A DNA stretch of 52,363 bases from Vibrio sp. 10N.286.49.B1 (GCF_002873335.1 NZ_MCUW01000055.1:1-52363); one strand, 5' to 3'; positions 16,468-26,840 are shown, counted from the stretch's first letter. Numbers and translations: made by a program. The notes: generated from the letters alone by a model not told the origin.

Positions 16468-17731
16468 GCGGAGCCTCTTCTTGTTGGATGATTTCGGCAT
16501 CATAAAAACGAATAGCAAGGCAACACATAAACGCCGCCATTAGCGTTTGGTAGTTAAGCTCATTACTATAAAACAAACCAATCACTATATATGATAACAC
16601 GACTAAAATTGCCGAATGTAGCCATGAACACTGACGCCCTCTATATTGCTTGTATCGTGTCCACAGTGCTGAAAGTACGAGATATGCACCAAAAAAACTC
16701 ATACACAAATAAATGAGTCCCATTTTATTCATCACATTCAAGAAGGCATTGTGGTGATCATTCAAAGACGCTTCTTCTGCTAAATGACTGAGGTATCCCC
16801 CTTGCTGAAGAAATGCAGTAAAAGAAGGGGACAAATGCTCAAAACCACTGCCAAACAAAACACTACGCCAATCATTAACCAGGTTGTATTGAAAAAAATC
16901 AACCGCATAAATCCACATGTTGATTCGAGCCAAGTTAGATATATTCTGAGTCAAATCAAAGATAGATATGAAACGCACCCAGACAGAATCTATTAGCTCT
17001 GGGGCAGCAATAGCCAAAACGATAACACCAATAATGCTTAAAGCCGTAAAACGAAGAAGATAACGACGATTTAGTACTATAAAATAAGTACAGAATGAAA
17101 TAGCTACCGCCAACAAAGGGCCTCGCATTCCTGAAACCAATAAGGCCAGCAATACCAAAATAAAACTAACACCGATTGCAGTCCTGACCTTACCCAAGTT
17201 ACGGTTTGAAAAAGTAGGCAGTAAGAATACGAGCAAATAACAGACATATTCCCCCCAACGACCTAAGTCCCAAAAACTGGCAATGCGATCAATGGGCTCA
17301 CCAGAGAGCAATAATGTTATCCACATAAACAAAGAGTACAAGGACGCAATGACGGCACCAAGCAACAGGCCATATAGTGCTAACGCCCTATTTCGTTCAT
17401 CCCGCAAGAGATAAAGGCATATTGGTACCACCAACAACACACTGCCTTTATTCATAAAATCTTTCGCGCTGTCCACCCCACCGAGTGACAACAAAGAAAA
17501 CAAAACTCCGCCGGAAAATAGTAGGATTAGCCATCGAGATATGGCGCTCACCGACTGTAACGATATCTCTTTTCGATACTTGACGATAAACCCAGAAAAG
17601 ACGAGTAGCAGTAAGATCGAAAAAATACCCACCCCCGCTTTTGACACTCCTAGTGACAAGGCAAGACCTGCTAGTATCCACCCAAATATCGAGTGGTTAA
17701 TTACATTTTGTTTCTTAGCTAACAAGGACAT
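16460..17731 (-). CDS. waaL: WaaL-type O-antigen ligase / polymerase-family membrane protein
   Basis: About 423 residues with roughly 11 hydrophobic segments and a large periplasmic loop late in the protein (about residues 270-345), the layout of the Wzy/WaaL (O-antigen ligase) family. The loop contains LFGSGFEHLSP and SLNDHHNAFLNVMNKMGL, where the N-H-H-N/H context resembles the conserved loop His of WaaL, while SGMRGPLLAVAI near the middle resembles the conserved Arg region. It is the only such protein in the core locus, which favours ligase over polymerase. ATG 17731 is preferred; GTG at 17737 is also possible, and neither has a strong SD. Confidence 0.72.
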   Translation of the reverse strand: MSLLAKKQNVINHSIFGWILAGLALSLGVSKAGVGIFSILLLLVFSGFIVKYRKEISLQSVSAISRWLILLFSGGVLFSLLSLGGVDSAKDFMNKGSVLLVVPICLYLLRDERNRALALYGLLLGAVIASLYSLFMWITLLLSGEPIDRIASFWDLGRWGEYVCYLLVFLLPTFSNRNLGKVRTAIGVSFILVLLALLVSGMRGPLLAVAISFCTYFIVLNRRYLLRFTALSIIGVIVLAIAAPELIDSVWVRFISIFDLTQNISNLARINMWIYAVDFFQYNLVNDWRSVLFGSGFEHLSPSFTAFLQQGGYLSHLAEEASLNDHHNAFLNVMNKMGLIYLCMSFFGAYLVLSALWTRYKQYRGRQCSWLHSAILVVLSYIVIGLFYSNELNYQTLMAAFMCCLAIRFYDAEIIQQEEAPHV

Positions 17732-17826
17732 ACTCACTATAAGTTAAGATTTAATAAACCATCGGATCATATCAAAGCGGAACACAGACAGCCAATAATG
17801 TTCCAACGCGCACATCAACAATACCG

Positions 17827-18528
17827 TTAGCACATCTCATGATTAATGATATGAGTGAACTCACTGTCTTTGAAGTGTATGTTAAACCGCCCGACTTCTT
17901 TCTCGAAGGAGCGCCTTAAACGCGCATAGTTTTGGCTTTTCCATTCATCACCTGGCTCCACACGACACTTATCAAAATCAATAATCCACACCTCATCTTG
18001 CTCATCAATCAAGATATTGTGGATATTGAGGTCAGTATGATTAACTTGCGCATCATGCATCTTACGGATCTCTTGACCAATCTTTTGATACATACTTTCT
18101 GGCAACGGTTTTTCTTGTAAAATAGCGACCAAGTCGCGTGCATTCGCGATCTTTTCACTCAATAAATCGGCACGATAATAGGGACCTACTTTTACCGCGC
18201 GAGCCGCGATGGGACTAGGGACATTTACACCCGCGGCAATTAACGTGTGAAGCAATTTATATTCTTGATAGCTGCGTGTTTGCTCCCAACCCGAAAACCA
18301 ATACTGGTCTTTGACCATTTTCCCAAACAAACCACCGCGGCGATAATGCCTCAATGCGGCCTCAACCGTTTGAGTTTGCACAAACCACGTGGTTCCTCGG
18401 CCCTGAGCACTGCCAATGACTTTATCTTGCGACTGCCAAAAATCCGGCTCAAAAACCTGTTCGATCGGTTCTTGAAGTAAGGCTTCATCATACCAATACG
18501 TTATGTTGTTCTTGTTCACTGTTTTCAC
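17827..18528 (-). CDS. kdkA: 3-deoxy-D-manno-octulosonic acid kinase
   Basis: 233 residues, the family length. A protein-kinase-like fold with YRRGGLFGK near residue 63, the catalytic loop HTDLNIHNIL and the metal-binding IIDFDKC. KdkA phosphorylates the 4-position of the single Kdo on lipid A, in the inner membrane. It starts at GTG 18528 with TTAGGA about 8 nt upstream. It is divergent from the OpsX-type heptosyltransferase gene, which in Haemophilus acts on this phospho-Kdo acceptor; the pairing supports both calls. Confidence 0.93.
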   Translation of the reverse strand: MKTVNKNNITYWYDEALLQEPIEQVFEPDFWQSQDKVIGSAQGRGTTWFVQTQTVEAALRHYRRGGLFGKMVKDQYWFSGWEQTRSYQEYKLLHTLIAAGVNVPSPIAARAVKVGPYYRADLLSEKIANARDLVAILQEKPLPESMYQKIGQEIRKMHDAQVNHTDLNIHNILIDEQDEVWIIDFDKCRVEPGDEWKSQNYARLRRSFEKEVGRFNIHFKDSEFTHIINHEMC

Positions 18529-18597
18529 GAACGCTTCCTAAGCTAAGGGCCTTGGCACTGTAACCGCGGCTATCGTTATTATTTTCTTGCTTCTAAT

Positions 18598-18626
18598 TTT
18601 ACATTCAAAGCACTCAACTGCATAAT
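18598..18626 (+). promoter_or_regulatory. Sigma-70-type promoter for the OpsX-type gene
   Basis: TTTACA (18598-18603), a 17-bp spacer and CATAAT (18621-18626), each one mismatch from consensus. Predicted start near 18633, leaving a leader of about 23 nt before ATG 18656, which has no clear SD. Confidence 0.65.
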
Positions 18627-18655
18627 CCTTATATCTCCCTTTTTATTTAGACACT

Positions 18656-19789
18656 ATGGCACTTTTTAATTCCCCTCCACGCTCTATTTGTGTGCTTCGC
18701 TTATCTGCAATTGGTGATGTTTGCAACACCATTGCAGCGGTGCAGGCTATCCAGACGTTCTGGCCAGACACTCAGATAACATGGGTGACAGGCAAGCTTG
18801 AGGCCAAACTGCTGGAAAGTATTGAGGGTATTCATGTTGTAGTTTTCGATAAAAAAGCCGGCTGGAAGGGCTATACCGCGCTTTGGCGGGAATTAAAAGG
18901 TCAGCGGTTTGATGCTTTGCTGCATATGCAATACGCTTTTCGGGCAAGTATTGCCACACTAGGCATTAACGCTCGCTACACGTTAGGTTTTGATGGTGAG
19001 CGAGCGCAAGACTTTCAAGGGTTATTTACCAATACGAAGGTGCCGTCTCCCCATAAAATGCATGTTCTTGATGGGCTAATGGCCTTTACTGAAGTGCTCG
19101 GCGTGCCTCATGCTGCGCCTCTTTGGTCACTGCGCTACTCGGAAAAGCACGCTCATTGGGCAGACAAGTCTCTTAACCGCAATCAGCCTAGTCATAATAG
19201 TAAGCCGCGTAACCTTGTTATCGTTCCTGCGGCGAGCAAGGGGTACAAAAACTGGACAGCAAACGGCTATGTTGCGGTGATCAAGCATGCCATCACTCAA
19301 GGTTGGAATGTTATTCTAGCGGGAAGTCCGGCGGCCATTGAGGTTGAACTTGGCCAGGTGATTGAGCGTCAACTCTTGCATTCCGATACGAGCTCTTGCG
19401 CTGACTCGCCGTCTATATCACACCACGTGACCAACTTAATTGGCCAAAGTAGTTTGTTAGAGATGTTGGCATTGATCGATAAGGCCGATATGCTCATCGC
19501 GCCTGATACGGGCCCAACACATATGGCCAATGCGATGGCAACCCCCGTGATCGGCTTATATGCTCACCACAACCCAAAACGAACAGGGCCATATAATTAC
19601 CAAGACTATGTGGTCTCAGCCTATGAAGAAGCCATCCAAGCAGAAACTGGCAAACCCAGTAGTGAATTAAGTTGGCGAGCAAGAGTAAAAGACAAACAAG
19701 CGATGCAGCGTATTCAACCTGAAGAGGTCATCGCCATGTTCGATCGCGTTGTTGAGCAAGAGCAGTTAGGCCCTGATTTGCTAAAATAA
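18656..19789 (+). CDS. opsX: GT9 heptosyltransferase, OpsX/HepI type
   Basis: 377 residues. N-terminal ICVLRLSAIGDVCNTIAAV is the GT9 signature in the form seen in OpsX-type heptosyltransferase I, then LLHMQYAFRASIA, GINARYTLGFDG, VIVPAASKGYKNWTANGY and APDTGPTHMANAMATPVIGLYAHHNP. OpsX adds the first heptose to a phosphorylated single Kdo. Neighbouring kdkA provides that acceptor, and no classical WaaC is present in the window. The call as HepI is therefore based on sequence form plus context. It probably shares a transcript with waaE. Confidence 0.8.
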   Translation: MALFNSPPRSICVLRLSAIGDVCNTIAAVQAIQTFWPDTQITWVTGKLEAKLLESIEGIHVVVFDKKAGWKGYTALWRELKGQRFDALLHMQYAFRASIATLGINARYTLGFDGERAQDFQGLFTNTKVPSPHKMHVLDGLMAFTEVLGVPHAAPLWSLRYSEKHAHWADKSLNRNQPSHNSKPRNLVIVPAASKGYKNWTANGYVAVIKHAITQGWNVILAGSPAAIEVELGQVIERQLLHSDTSSCADSPSISHHVTNLIGQSSLLEMLALIDKADMLIAPDTGPTHMANAMATPVIGLYAHHNPKRTGPYNYQDYVVSAYEEAIQAETGKPSSELSWRARVKDKQAMQRIQPEEVIAMFDRVVEQEQLGPDLLK

Positions 19790-19869
19790 ATCGCCATGGC
19801 TAAACCGTCTACGTGAGACTCACTGCTCCCTTCATAGGGATGACCGAATTTTTGATTAAGGTAAATAAC

Positions 19870-20649
19870 GTGACTAAACCAACCCTTGCTGTCGCTTTGA
19901 TTGTAAAAAACGAAACCAAACACTTACGAGCCTGCCTGGAAACGGTTCAGGGCTGGGTGGATGAGATCGTGATTCTTGACTCGGGAAGCACCGACGATAC
20001 ACCAGCCATCGCGGCGGAATTTAACGCTAAATTTCAGGTGAATTCAGAATGGCCTGGGTTTGGTGCTCAACGTCAATTGGCACAAAGCCATGTTGAGTCT
20101 GATTTTGTTTTTTGGCTGGATGCCGATGAGCGCGTCACGCCAGAGCTAAAACAAAGTATTTTGACGGCGGTTGAACGCAATGAACCCAACACGATCTACC
20201 AATTTGCTCGCTTAAGCTGGGTATTTGGGCGCTTTATCAAGCACTGCGGTTGGTATCCTGACAAGGTGCTTCGACTTTATCCCACCAAGCTAACGCAATA
20301 TAACGACTCGTTGGTGCATGAAAAAGTAGAAACGAATGCCTCAATGACAGTAGAAACATTGGATGGCGATTTAATCCATTACACCTACGATGATATTCAT
20401 CATTATCTCGTCAAATCAGCGGGCTACGCTAAAGCTTGGGCAGAACAGCGCGAAGCACGTGGCAAACGCGCAAGCATCTCGCAAGGTATCGTGCATGCCA
20501 TTGCTTGCTTTGTGAAGATGTACATTGTGAAAGCTGGGTTCTTAGATGGCAAACAAGGCTTTTTGCTTTGTCTGTTATCGGCGCATTCTACGTTCGTGAA
20601 ATACGCCGATTTGTGGGTTAGGACAAGTACGTCTCAGCCCAAGGCGTAA
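19870..20649 (+). CDS. waaE: WaaE/KdtX-type beta-1,4-glucosyltransferase
   Basis: About 259 residues from GTG 19870, selected for the TAAGG SD 8 nt upstream and for matching the family length; the frame is open further up but those codons have no usable SD. GT2 motifs: [34 protein letters not shown] (DxD), and the family segments [23 protein letters not shown] and DLIHYTYDD. WaaE/KdtX adds glucose to HepI of the inner core. It is usually next to coaD; here one gene separates them. Its 3' end overlaps the convergent GT9 gene by 32 bp. Confidence 0.88.
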   Translation: MTKPTLAVALIVKNETKHLRACLETVQGWVDEIVILDSGSTDDTPAIAAEFNAKFQVNSEWPGFGAQRQLAQSHVESDFVFWLDADERVTPELKQSILTAVERNEPNTIYQFARLSWVFGRFIKHCGWYPDKVLRLYPTKLTQYNDSLVHEKVETNASMTVETLDGDLIHYTYDDIHHYLVKSAGYAKAWAEQREARGKRASISQGIVHAIACFVKMYIVKAGFLDGKQGFLLCLLSAHSTFVKYADLWVRTSTSQPKA

Positions 20650-21682
20650 GCGTCGCCAGTACCACACGAGTATCAATGCGAGTCATGTTTTCTTGACTCG
20701 CTTTATCTTCTGACGCCGGTGGACAAAAAGCGATATGTCGCCCTTCAGAGTTAAGTGGTCGCCAGCGTAGTGGTGTTGCTGAGCGCTTAGACGGGAAGAA
20801 ACCCACCGTCGGAACATCTAACGCCGCGGCGATATGCAACGGTCCCGTCGAGCCAGCAATAAACAGGCTTGCACAAGCTATCGAACACGAGAAATCGACT
20901 AAGCCATTATTTTTGTCGTACACCACGCTTGCTACGTGACGAGACTCCAGTGCAACCCTCAATTCTTCGGCTTTCTTTTCCTCTCCTGGTCCAGCAGTTA
21001 ATACCACCTCAAACCCTTGACTGCCAGGCGATGTTTGCTCAAGAAGAGCAAGGCCTGCCACCAGTTCAGCATATTGTTCAATCGACAGGTTGTTTGCCGA
21101 GCCACCGCTGCCTGCATGCACATACACCCAAGGTTTTTGGCTATCCAAGCCAAGGCTTTGCGCTAGCATCGTGCGTTGTTGGGTGAGTTGCTGCGTATCA
21201 AAACTGAAATACGGCGCTTTGGGCTCAACAACATCTATCTTATTGTCATTTAAGAAAGCTCGCACAAGATCGAGGTTGTATTCATATTCTGGCTTGGCGC
21301 TCTGCGAGCGTTTTTGTTTAATGCGATGATTATAAAATATCTGCGCGAGTTTCGTTGCCGGGGCTAAGCGATAAGGAATGCGTGCTTTCCACACCAGTAA
21401 CGCGTTGTACATGGTTGAAAACAGATTGATAGAGGCATCAAACTGCGCCGCTTTCAGCTCCGCTTGCAATAACTGCTGCTGCGCTTTATCTGCCTGTTCG
21501 CCTACATCCACAATCACGTCATCTATCCATGGACAGGCTGTCGCCAATGCTACGGTGTATTTAGGCACCAAGGCGGTAATATGACAATCCGGTAAAGACG
21601 ATTTCAGCATCGCGAAGCTCGGCCATGCCAACATAAAATCACCGATTTTATCGTTTCGAATGACCAGGATTTTTTTCATCAT
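20618..21682 (-). CDS. GT9-family heptosyltransferase-like protein
   Basis: 354 residues. [21 protein letters not shown] at the N terminus carries the GT9 (K/R)xGD segment, with [15 protein letters not shown] as the acceptor/nucleotide region and [24 protein letters not shown] as the C-terminal signature. Related to WaaF/WaaQ proteins; the acceptor is unknown. Two tandem ATGs (21682, 21679) are both possible starts. The gene is convergent with waaE (32-bp overlap of coding ends) and divergent from coaD. Confidence 0.82.
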   Translation of the reverse strand: MMKKILVIRNDKIGDFMLAWPSFAMLKSSLPDCHITALVPKYTVALATACPWIDDVIVDVGEQADKAQQQLLQAELKAAQFDASINLFSTMYNALLVWKARIPYRLAPATKLAQIFYNHRIKQKRSQSAKPEYEYNLDLVRAFLNDNKIDVVEPKAPYFSFDTQQLTQQRTMLAQSLGLDSQKPWVYVHAGSGGSANNLSIEQYAELVAGLALLEQTSPGSQGFEVVLTAGPGEEKKAEELRVALESRHVASVVYDKNNGLVDFSCSIACASLFIAGSTGPLHIAAALDVPTVGFFPSKRSATPLRWRPLNSEGRHIAFCPPASEDKASQENMTRIDTRVVLATLTPWAETYLS

Positions 21683-21799
21683 CTTACTTCTCTCTCATCG
21701 CAGATAGGGCGCGTCTCAACGTTTCTTCATAATAACAACTCGAAGACAGAATGGTAACTCTCGCGCTCGCTTAAAGAATTTAAAATCGCGCATAATTTG

Positions 21800-21806
21800 C
21801 TACACT
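21800..21806 (+). promoter_or_regulatory. Candidate extended -10 for coaD
   Basis: The sequence TTTGCTACACT (TGn plus TACACT at 21801-21806) lies 29 bp before the GTG start of coaD. The -35 (TTTAAA near 21779) is weak, as often with an extended -10. Confidence 0.4.
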
Positions 21807-21808
21807 GA

Positions 21809-22330
<522 letters not shown>

Positions 22331-22513
22331 AAAAATATTTTCGTCGATAAAATCACAATCCCTAACAATAGATTGAATATCTGTTTATTGACCTACACTT
22401 GAACATTATGTGAGACTTCGTGGGTTTTTTAATCGTACTGGCAGCAATTGCTGCGCGGTACTTATTTTGCAAAGCGATCATTACGTTAGGTAATGAGGCT
22501 GGAGTTGTAAACA

Positions 22514-23926
22514 ATGATAAATAAACAGCGCACGCTGTGGATACTGTTGATTGGTGCCTTACTGATTCGCCTATTGTCATTAGGCCTATATCCGTTAATG
22601 GACACCACTGAGTCTCGCTACGGTGAGATGGCAAGAATGATGGTAGAAACGGGCAATTGGCTAACGCCATTGTTCGACTATGGCGTTCCTTTCTGGGGTA
22701 AACCACCGCTATTCACATGGATGAGTGCGGCTAGTGTCGAAATGCTAGGACTCTCCGAATTTGCGCTGCGCCTGCCTCATTGGATTGCTGGTGTACTCGT
22801 GGTTTGGGCATCGGCGTGGGTGGCGAAAAAGAATGGCTACAACCCGCTCGTGGCGGCGCTTGTGCTGTCGACTACGTTGGTTTTTTCTATCTCTGCCGGT
22901 GCAGTGATGACCGATATGGCGTTGACTGTCGGACTGACGCTGGCCATGGTTGGATTTTATCAATGCTGGCGCGGTGAAACGCTATGGGGCTATGTGGGCT
23001 TTGCTGGCCTTGCGATCGGCCTTTTAGCTAAAGGCCCGGTCACCATTGTTTTATTTGGATTAGCCGTATTCCCTTGGATGGTGATTCAGCACGGCATTGT
23101 TGGCGCTTTTGTTGAACTATGGCGTCGTTTCCCGCTAGTCAAAGGCACGCTGTTAATGCTTGTCATTGCTTTGCCTTGGTACATCCTTGCCGAGCGTGCG
23201 ACACCAGGCTTCATTGATTATTTCATTGTCGGTGAGCACTACAAGCGCTTTGTTGAGCCAGGCTGGACGGGCGATCTTTACGGTTCAGGTCACCAAGAAC
23301 CAAAAGGGAAAATTTGGTTCTTCTGGCTGCTGGCAGTACTGCCTTGGTCATTGATTCTGCCAATCATGATGATGGTTCGTGCTAAGTTTGGTCTCGAACA
23401 AGCGAAGAAAAACCAAGGCTTTACTAGCTTTGCTATCTGGTGGGCACTGGCGCCGCTGATCCTCTTTTCTTTATCCAGTAATATTCTGCCAACGTACGTG
23501 CTACCAGGCACACCAGCGGTGGCATTGCTTATTGCTATATTCTGGAAACAGAAAGATACCATCTGGGTATCGATTTCAGCCCTGATTGTACCCATTGCTC
23601 TCATTGCCGCCACATATCTACTGGCAACAGGAAAAGTCGCGGATAACAGTGATAAGACCATTTTTGAAACGGTTGACCCTGATATTAGCGCGTTCTATGT
23701 TTACCCGCGTTCCTACTCTGGTCAGTACTACAGTAACGGGAAAGCGAAGGTATTTGAGTCCGATAAGCAAGTAGAAGGCTTAGACGAGTTTTACATCATC
23801 TCTTACAACGACAGACAGCGTGATTTTATTCCCTTCAAGGAAAAATACAGTTGTAGTGAAGAGGCTGTGGCCGAAAGTGCCGATCGCATGGCACTGTTGT
23901 GTAAGGTCAAACCTGAAACGAAGTAG
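22514..23926 (+). CDS. ArnT/PMT-like (GT83) membrane glycosyltransferase
   Basis: 470 residues. N-terminal half has the GT-C pattern of the PMT/ArnT group: ESRYGEMARMMVETGNWLTP and FWGKPPLFTWMSAAS (the acidic first-loop motif followed by KPPL), FALRLPH, then about 10 membrane helices and a soluble C-terminal tail of about 110 residues. GT83 enzymes transfer a sugar from undecaprenyl phosphate to lipid A or core in the periplasm, as ArnT does with aminoarabinose. The tail is shorter than in E. coli ArnT (about 550 residues total), and no arn operon is in the window, so the substrate may differ. SD GGAG lies about 11 nt before ATG. Confidence 0.8.
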   Translation: MINKQRTLWILLIGALLIRLLSLGLYPLMDTTESRYGEMARMMVETGNWLTPLFDYGVPFWGKPPLFTWMSAASVEMLGLSEFALRLPHWIAGVLVVWASAWVAKKNGYNPLVAALVLSTTLVFSISAGAVMTDMALTVGLTLAMVGFYQCWRGETLWGYVGFAGLAIGLLAKGPVTIVLFGLAVFPWMVIQHGIVGAFVELWRRFPLVKGTLLMLVIALPWYILAERATPGFIDYFIVGEHYKRFVEPGWTGDLYGSGHQEPKGKIWFFWLLAVLPWSLILPIMMMVRAKFGLEQAKKNQGFTSFAIWWALAPLILFSLSSNILPTYVLPGTPAVALLIAIFWKQKDTIWVSISALIVPIALIAATYLLATGKVADNSDKTIFETVDPDISAFYVYPRSYSGQYYSNGKAKVFESDKQVEGLDEFYIISYNDRQRDFIPFKEKYSCSEEAVAESADRMALLCKVKPETK

Positions 23927-23984
23927 TATAAGGCCGAGTGGCTATGGACGATTAACGTCATAAATCATTACGTTTATGGCGCAC

Positions 23985-24027
23985 GAAAAAAAGGGACCGA
24001 GTGAAATCACTCGGTCCCTTTTTTTAT
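23985..24027. terminator. Bidirectional rho-independent terminator
   Basis: A 14-bp perfect stem (23991-24004 with 24007-24020) flanked by an A-run upstream and a T-run downstream. It can serve the plus-strand GT83 gene (stop 23926) and the minus-strand pyrE gene (stop 24102). Confidence 0.92.
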
Positions 24028-24101
24028 CTCAACAACCCATAGCGAGCGTTATACCAAAGCGGTTAACTCTCGCCATTAGAATTGAGCGCTAGCGACTAGG
24101 G

Positions 24102-24743
24102 TTAAATACCATACTCTGCACGGTACGCCTTCACGGCTTCAAGGTGTTCTGTGCTACCACCTTGACCTTCTAGATAGGTAATCAAGTCCGTTAGGCTAAC
24201 AATAGAAATCACCGCACAACCAAAATCACGTTCCACTTCCTGAATCGCAGACAATTCACCCTTGCCCTTTTCTTGGCGATCAATTGCCACCAACACACCT
24301 GCTAAATCAGCGCCGTTCGCCTTAATGATTTCCATCGACTCACGAATGGCTGTACCCGCTGTAATCACATCATCCACCAGCATAATGCGACCTTCTAGTG
24401 GGCTGCCCACCAAGCTACCGCCTTCGCCGTGTGTTTTGGCTTCTTTACGGTTAAAGCAGTATGGCGTATCCACATCATAATGATCGGCTAGTGCCACCGC
24501 TGTAGTTGTGGCAATTGGAATACCTTTGTAGGCAGGACCAAATAGCACGTCGTACTGAATAGCAGAATCCGCCAAGGCTGCCGCATAAAAGCGACCTAAG
24601 CGTGCCAAATCACGGCCTGTATTGAAAAGACCAGCGTTAAAGAAATAAGGGCTTTTACGGCCAGACTTTAGGGTAAATTCGCCAAATTTGAGTACTTCTT
24701 TTTCTAGGGCAAATTCAATAAACTCACGCTGGTATGCTTTCAT
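24102..24743 (-). CDS. pyrE: Orotate phosphoribosyltransferase
   Basis: 213 residues from ATG 24743 ([13 protein letters not shown]), matching the E. coli protein in length and start; the frame runs further upstream only through a REP-like repeat. Forms OMP from orotate and PRPP in pyrimidine synthesis. The [15 protein letters not shown] start region and the PRPP loop [15 protein letters not shown] are present. It follows rph by 173 bp, with a terminator/attenuator and a REP-like element in between, in the same order as the E. coli rph-pyrE operon. Confidence 0.97.
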   Translation of the reverse strand: MKAYQREFIEFALEKEVLKFGEFTLKSGRKSPYFFNAGLFNTGRDLARLGRFYAAALADSAIQYDVLFGPAYKGIPIATTTAVALADHYDVDTPYCFNRKEAKTHGEGGSLVGSPLEGRIMLVDDVITAGTAIRESMEIIKANGADLAGVLVAIDRQEKGKGELSAIQEVERDFGCAVISIVSLTDLITYLEGQGGSTEHLEAVKAYRAEYGI

Positions 24744-24767
24744 GTTTTCTCTCTCTTTTGTTGTGTT

Positions 24768-24843
24768 CGTCACCCCTTGAAAATGGGATCGTCCAAAGCG
24801 AGTCATGCGCTTTATGAGGTTCTCACTTTCGTGAGGATGACGG
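24768..24843. repeat. Short REP/BIME-like element in the pyrE leader
   Basis: It begins CGTCACCCC, with a short palindrome ending GGGATC, and ends with an inverted copy ending GTGAGGATGACGG. The segment CATGCGCTTT..GAGG matches the middle of the units at 5254-6114, so this is an internally deleted (76 bp versus about 126 bp) single member of that family. It lies between the pyrE attenuator and the pyrE start. Confidence 0.8.
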
Positions 24844-24880
24844 TTATCTTTTTAACCGTTATTCAGTGTGCGTTATGCAC

Positions 24881-24906
24881 AAAAAAATAGCCCCCTTACG
24901 GAAGCC
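24881..24906 (-). terminator. rph-pyrE intercistronic attenuator/terminator
   Basis: In RNA of the minus strand GGCUUCC pairs with GGGGGCU (three G-U pairs) around a GUAA tetraloop, directly followed by AUUUUUUU. The hairpin starts 10 nt after the rph stop at 24916. In E. coli a hairpin in this position is the UTP-sensitive attenuator of pyrE, relieved when ribosomes translating the end of rph keep close to RNA polymerase. The position here allows the same control. Confidence 0.82.
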
Positions 24907-24915
24907 ATTCAATAA

Positions 24916-25632
24916 TTAGTCTGCTAATGCCGCCTTCTGAGCGGTGACGATCTCGGCAATGCCGTTTTTCGCGGACTCCAACAACGCCATGAGCTCTTCA
25001 TGACAGAATGGTTCGCCTTCTGCTGTGCCTTGGATTTCGATCATACGACCATCTTCCGTCATCACAACATTCATGTCAGTATCGGCGGCTGAATCTTCTA
25101 CGTACTCAAGGTCACAGAAAATGTTTTCGCCAAGGATGCCAACAGAAACCGCGGCAACGTGGCTCTTCATTGGGTTAGCTTTCAGTGAGCCTTTCTTCAC
25201 AAGGTGAGCAAACGCGTCAGCCATTGCTACGCTCGCACCAGAGATAGCTGCAGTACGTGTACCGCCATCAGCTTGGATCACATCACAATCCACCGTCACC
25301 ATGATTTCACCCATGGCTTCAAGGTCAACGACCGCACGAAGGCTACGTGCGATAAGACGTTGGATTTCCATCGTACGGCCACCTTGCTTACCACTTGCCG
25401 CTTCACGACGCATTCTTGTATGCGTTGAGCGAGGTAGCATGCCGTATTCAGCGGTTACCCAGCCCTTACCTTTGCCTTTCAACCAACGTGGAACATTTTC
25501 TTCCACAGTGGCGTTACACAATACTTTGGTATTGCCAAACTCGACAAGAACCGAGCCTTCAGCATAAGCAGTATAGTTGCGAGTAATTTTAATTGGGCGC
25601 ACTTGCTCTGCTGCGCGATCATTTGGACGCAT
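24916..25632 (-). CDS. rph: Ribonuclease PH
   Basis: 238 residues from ATG 25632, preferred to ATG 25638 because the SD AAAGG lies 8 nt from the former and only 2 nt from the latter, and because it matches the E. coli start (MRP). It is a phosphorolytic 3' exoribonuclease that trims tRNA precursors. Conserved segments are [54 protein letters not shown] and [19 protein letters not shown]. The C terminus is intact, unlike the frameshifted rph of E. coli K-12. Rph is also the leader reading frame for pyrE attenuation. Confidence 0.97.
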   Translation of the reverse strand: MRPNDRAAEQVRPIKITRNYTAYAEGSVLVEFGNTKVLCNATVEENVPRWLKGKGKGWVTAEYGMLPRSTHTRMRREAASGKQGGRTMEIQRLIARSLRAVVDLEAMGEIMVTVDCDVIQADGGTRTAAISGASVAMADAFAHLVKKGSLKANPMKSHVAAVSVGILGENIFCDLEYVEDSAADTDMNVVMTEDGRMIEIQGTAEGEPFCHEELMALLESAKNGIAEIVTAQKAALAD

Positions 25633-25706
25633 GGACATTACCTTTAATAGGGGAAGGGTTTGGTTGGGCGAAGATTATAGCGGAGAAGGGAGTATGGGTC
25701 TAGGTG

Positions 25707-25768
25707 CTTGGTGCTTGGTCCTTGGTCCTTGGTCCTTGGTCCTTGGTCCTTGGTCCTTGGTCCTTGGT
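25707..25768. repeat. 7-bp tandem repeat, about 8-9 copies
   Basis: Seven perfect CTTGGTC copies (25714-25762) flanked by one variant copy upstream (CTTGGTG) and a partial copy downstream. It lies between the divergent rph and yicC genes and is followed by GGTCTAGGACCGTCTTTT, a member of the dispersed AGGACC/GCTCTT family. Confidence 0.95.
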
Positions 25769-25886
25769 AGAAGATAGTTCGCTTGACCCCAAGGGTCTAG
25801 GACCGTCTTTTACCTAGAGCCATCTTTTTAAACTGTGCTACCATGAGTGCAGTTTGAACAATTATTAAATTCAAGGAAATTAGTCC

Positions 25887-26753
25887 ATGATCTACAGCAT
25901 GACCGCTTACGCTCGTAAAGAAGTCAAAGGTGACTGGGGAAGCGCCGTTTGGGAAATTCGCTCAGTAAACCAACGTTACCTCGAAACGTATTTTCGCCTT
26001 CCAGAGCAGTTTAGAGGCCTTGAACCTGTACTTCGTGAACGCTTCCGTAAGCGCTTGGCGCGCGGTAAGGTTGAATGTAACCTGCGCTTTGAAGCGAACC
26101 CAGCAGCAAAGAGCGAACTGAACATCAATGAAGCCCTCGCTCAACAGGTCATCAACGCAGCAAAACAAGTGATGAGCCTAACCGGCGAAGATAGCCGTTT
26201 GAACCCTTTCCAAGTCATGAACTGGCCTGGTGTGATGGAAACGCCAGAGCAAGACATGGATACCATCAATAAAGAACTACTGGTCGGTTTTGAAGCAGCA
26301 CTCGTTGACTTTATTGAAGCCCGCGCAAGCGAAGGCAGCAATATGAAGGCCCTCATAGACCAACGCCTAGAAGCGATCACAAGCGAAGTTGTCAAAGTCC
26401 GTGCTCGCATGCCAGAAATCATTGAATGGCAGCGTGAGCGTTTACTGGGTAAGTTTGAAGATGCAAAAGTAGATTTAGATGCTGGTCGCGTAGAGCAAGA
26501 ATTAATTTTACTGGCACAAAAGTCAGACGTTGCTGAAGAGCTTGACCGTTTGGATTCTCACGTAAAAGAAACCACGTCAATCATGAAAAAAGGCGGCGCC
26601 TGTGGTCGTCGTCTCGATTTCATGATGCAAGAATTCAACCGTGAGTCCAACACGCTTGCGTCTAAGTCTATCAGCACCGACATCACCGCCTCTGGCGTAG
26701 AGCTTAAAGTCTTGATTGAACAAATGCGTGAGCAAATTCAGAATATTGAATAG
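25887..26753 (+). CDS. yicC: YicC/YloC-family endoribonuclease
   Basis: 288 residues, the family length. It begins MIYSMTAYARKE and has the SVNQRYLE segment of the N-terminal YicC domain, and ends in the conserved DUF1732 part with RLDSHVKET, GGACGRRLDFMMQEFNRESNT and LIEQMREQIQNIE. YicC proteins have been linked to small-RNA degradation and shown to be endoribonucleases. It has the SD AAGGA and is divergent from rph, as in enterics. Confidence 0.95.
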   Translation: MIYSMTAYARKEVKGDWGSAVWEIRSVNQRYLETYFRLPEQFRGLEPVLRERFRKRLARGKVECNLRFEANPAAKSELNINEALAQQVINAAKQVMSLTGEDSRLNPFQVMNWPGVMETPEQDMDTINKELLVGFEAALVDFIEARASEGSNMKALIDQRLEAITSEVVKVRARMPEIIEWQRERLLGKFEDAKVDLDAGRVEQELILLAQKSDVAEELDRLDSHVKETTSIMKKGGACGRRLDFMMQEFNRESNTLASKSISTDITASGVELKVLIEQMREQIQNIE

Positions 26754-26840
26754 TATCCATAGCTGTATTTTATTATAAAATAACATCTAAAATACAGAAG
26801 CTTGCAAAGTTAGATTTTCTATTGCCGCACTCCTTAATAC

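Noticed and set aside
24744..24806. 21-residue N-terminal extension of PyrE
   Set aside because: Encoded by the REP-like element; the ATG at 24743 matches the known PyrE start and length.
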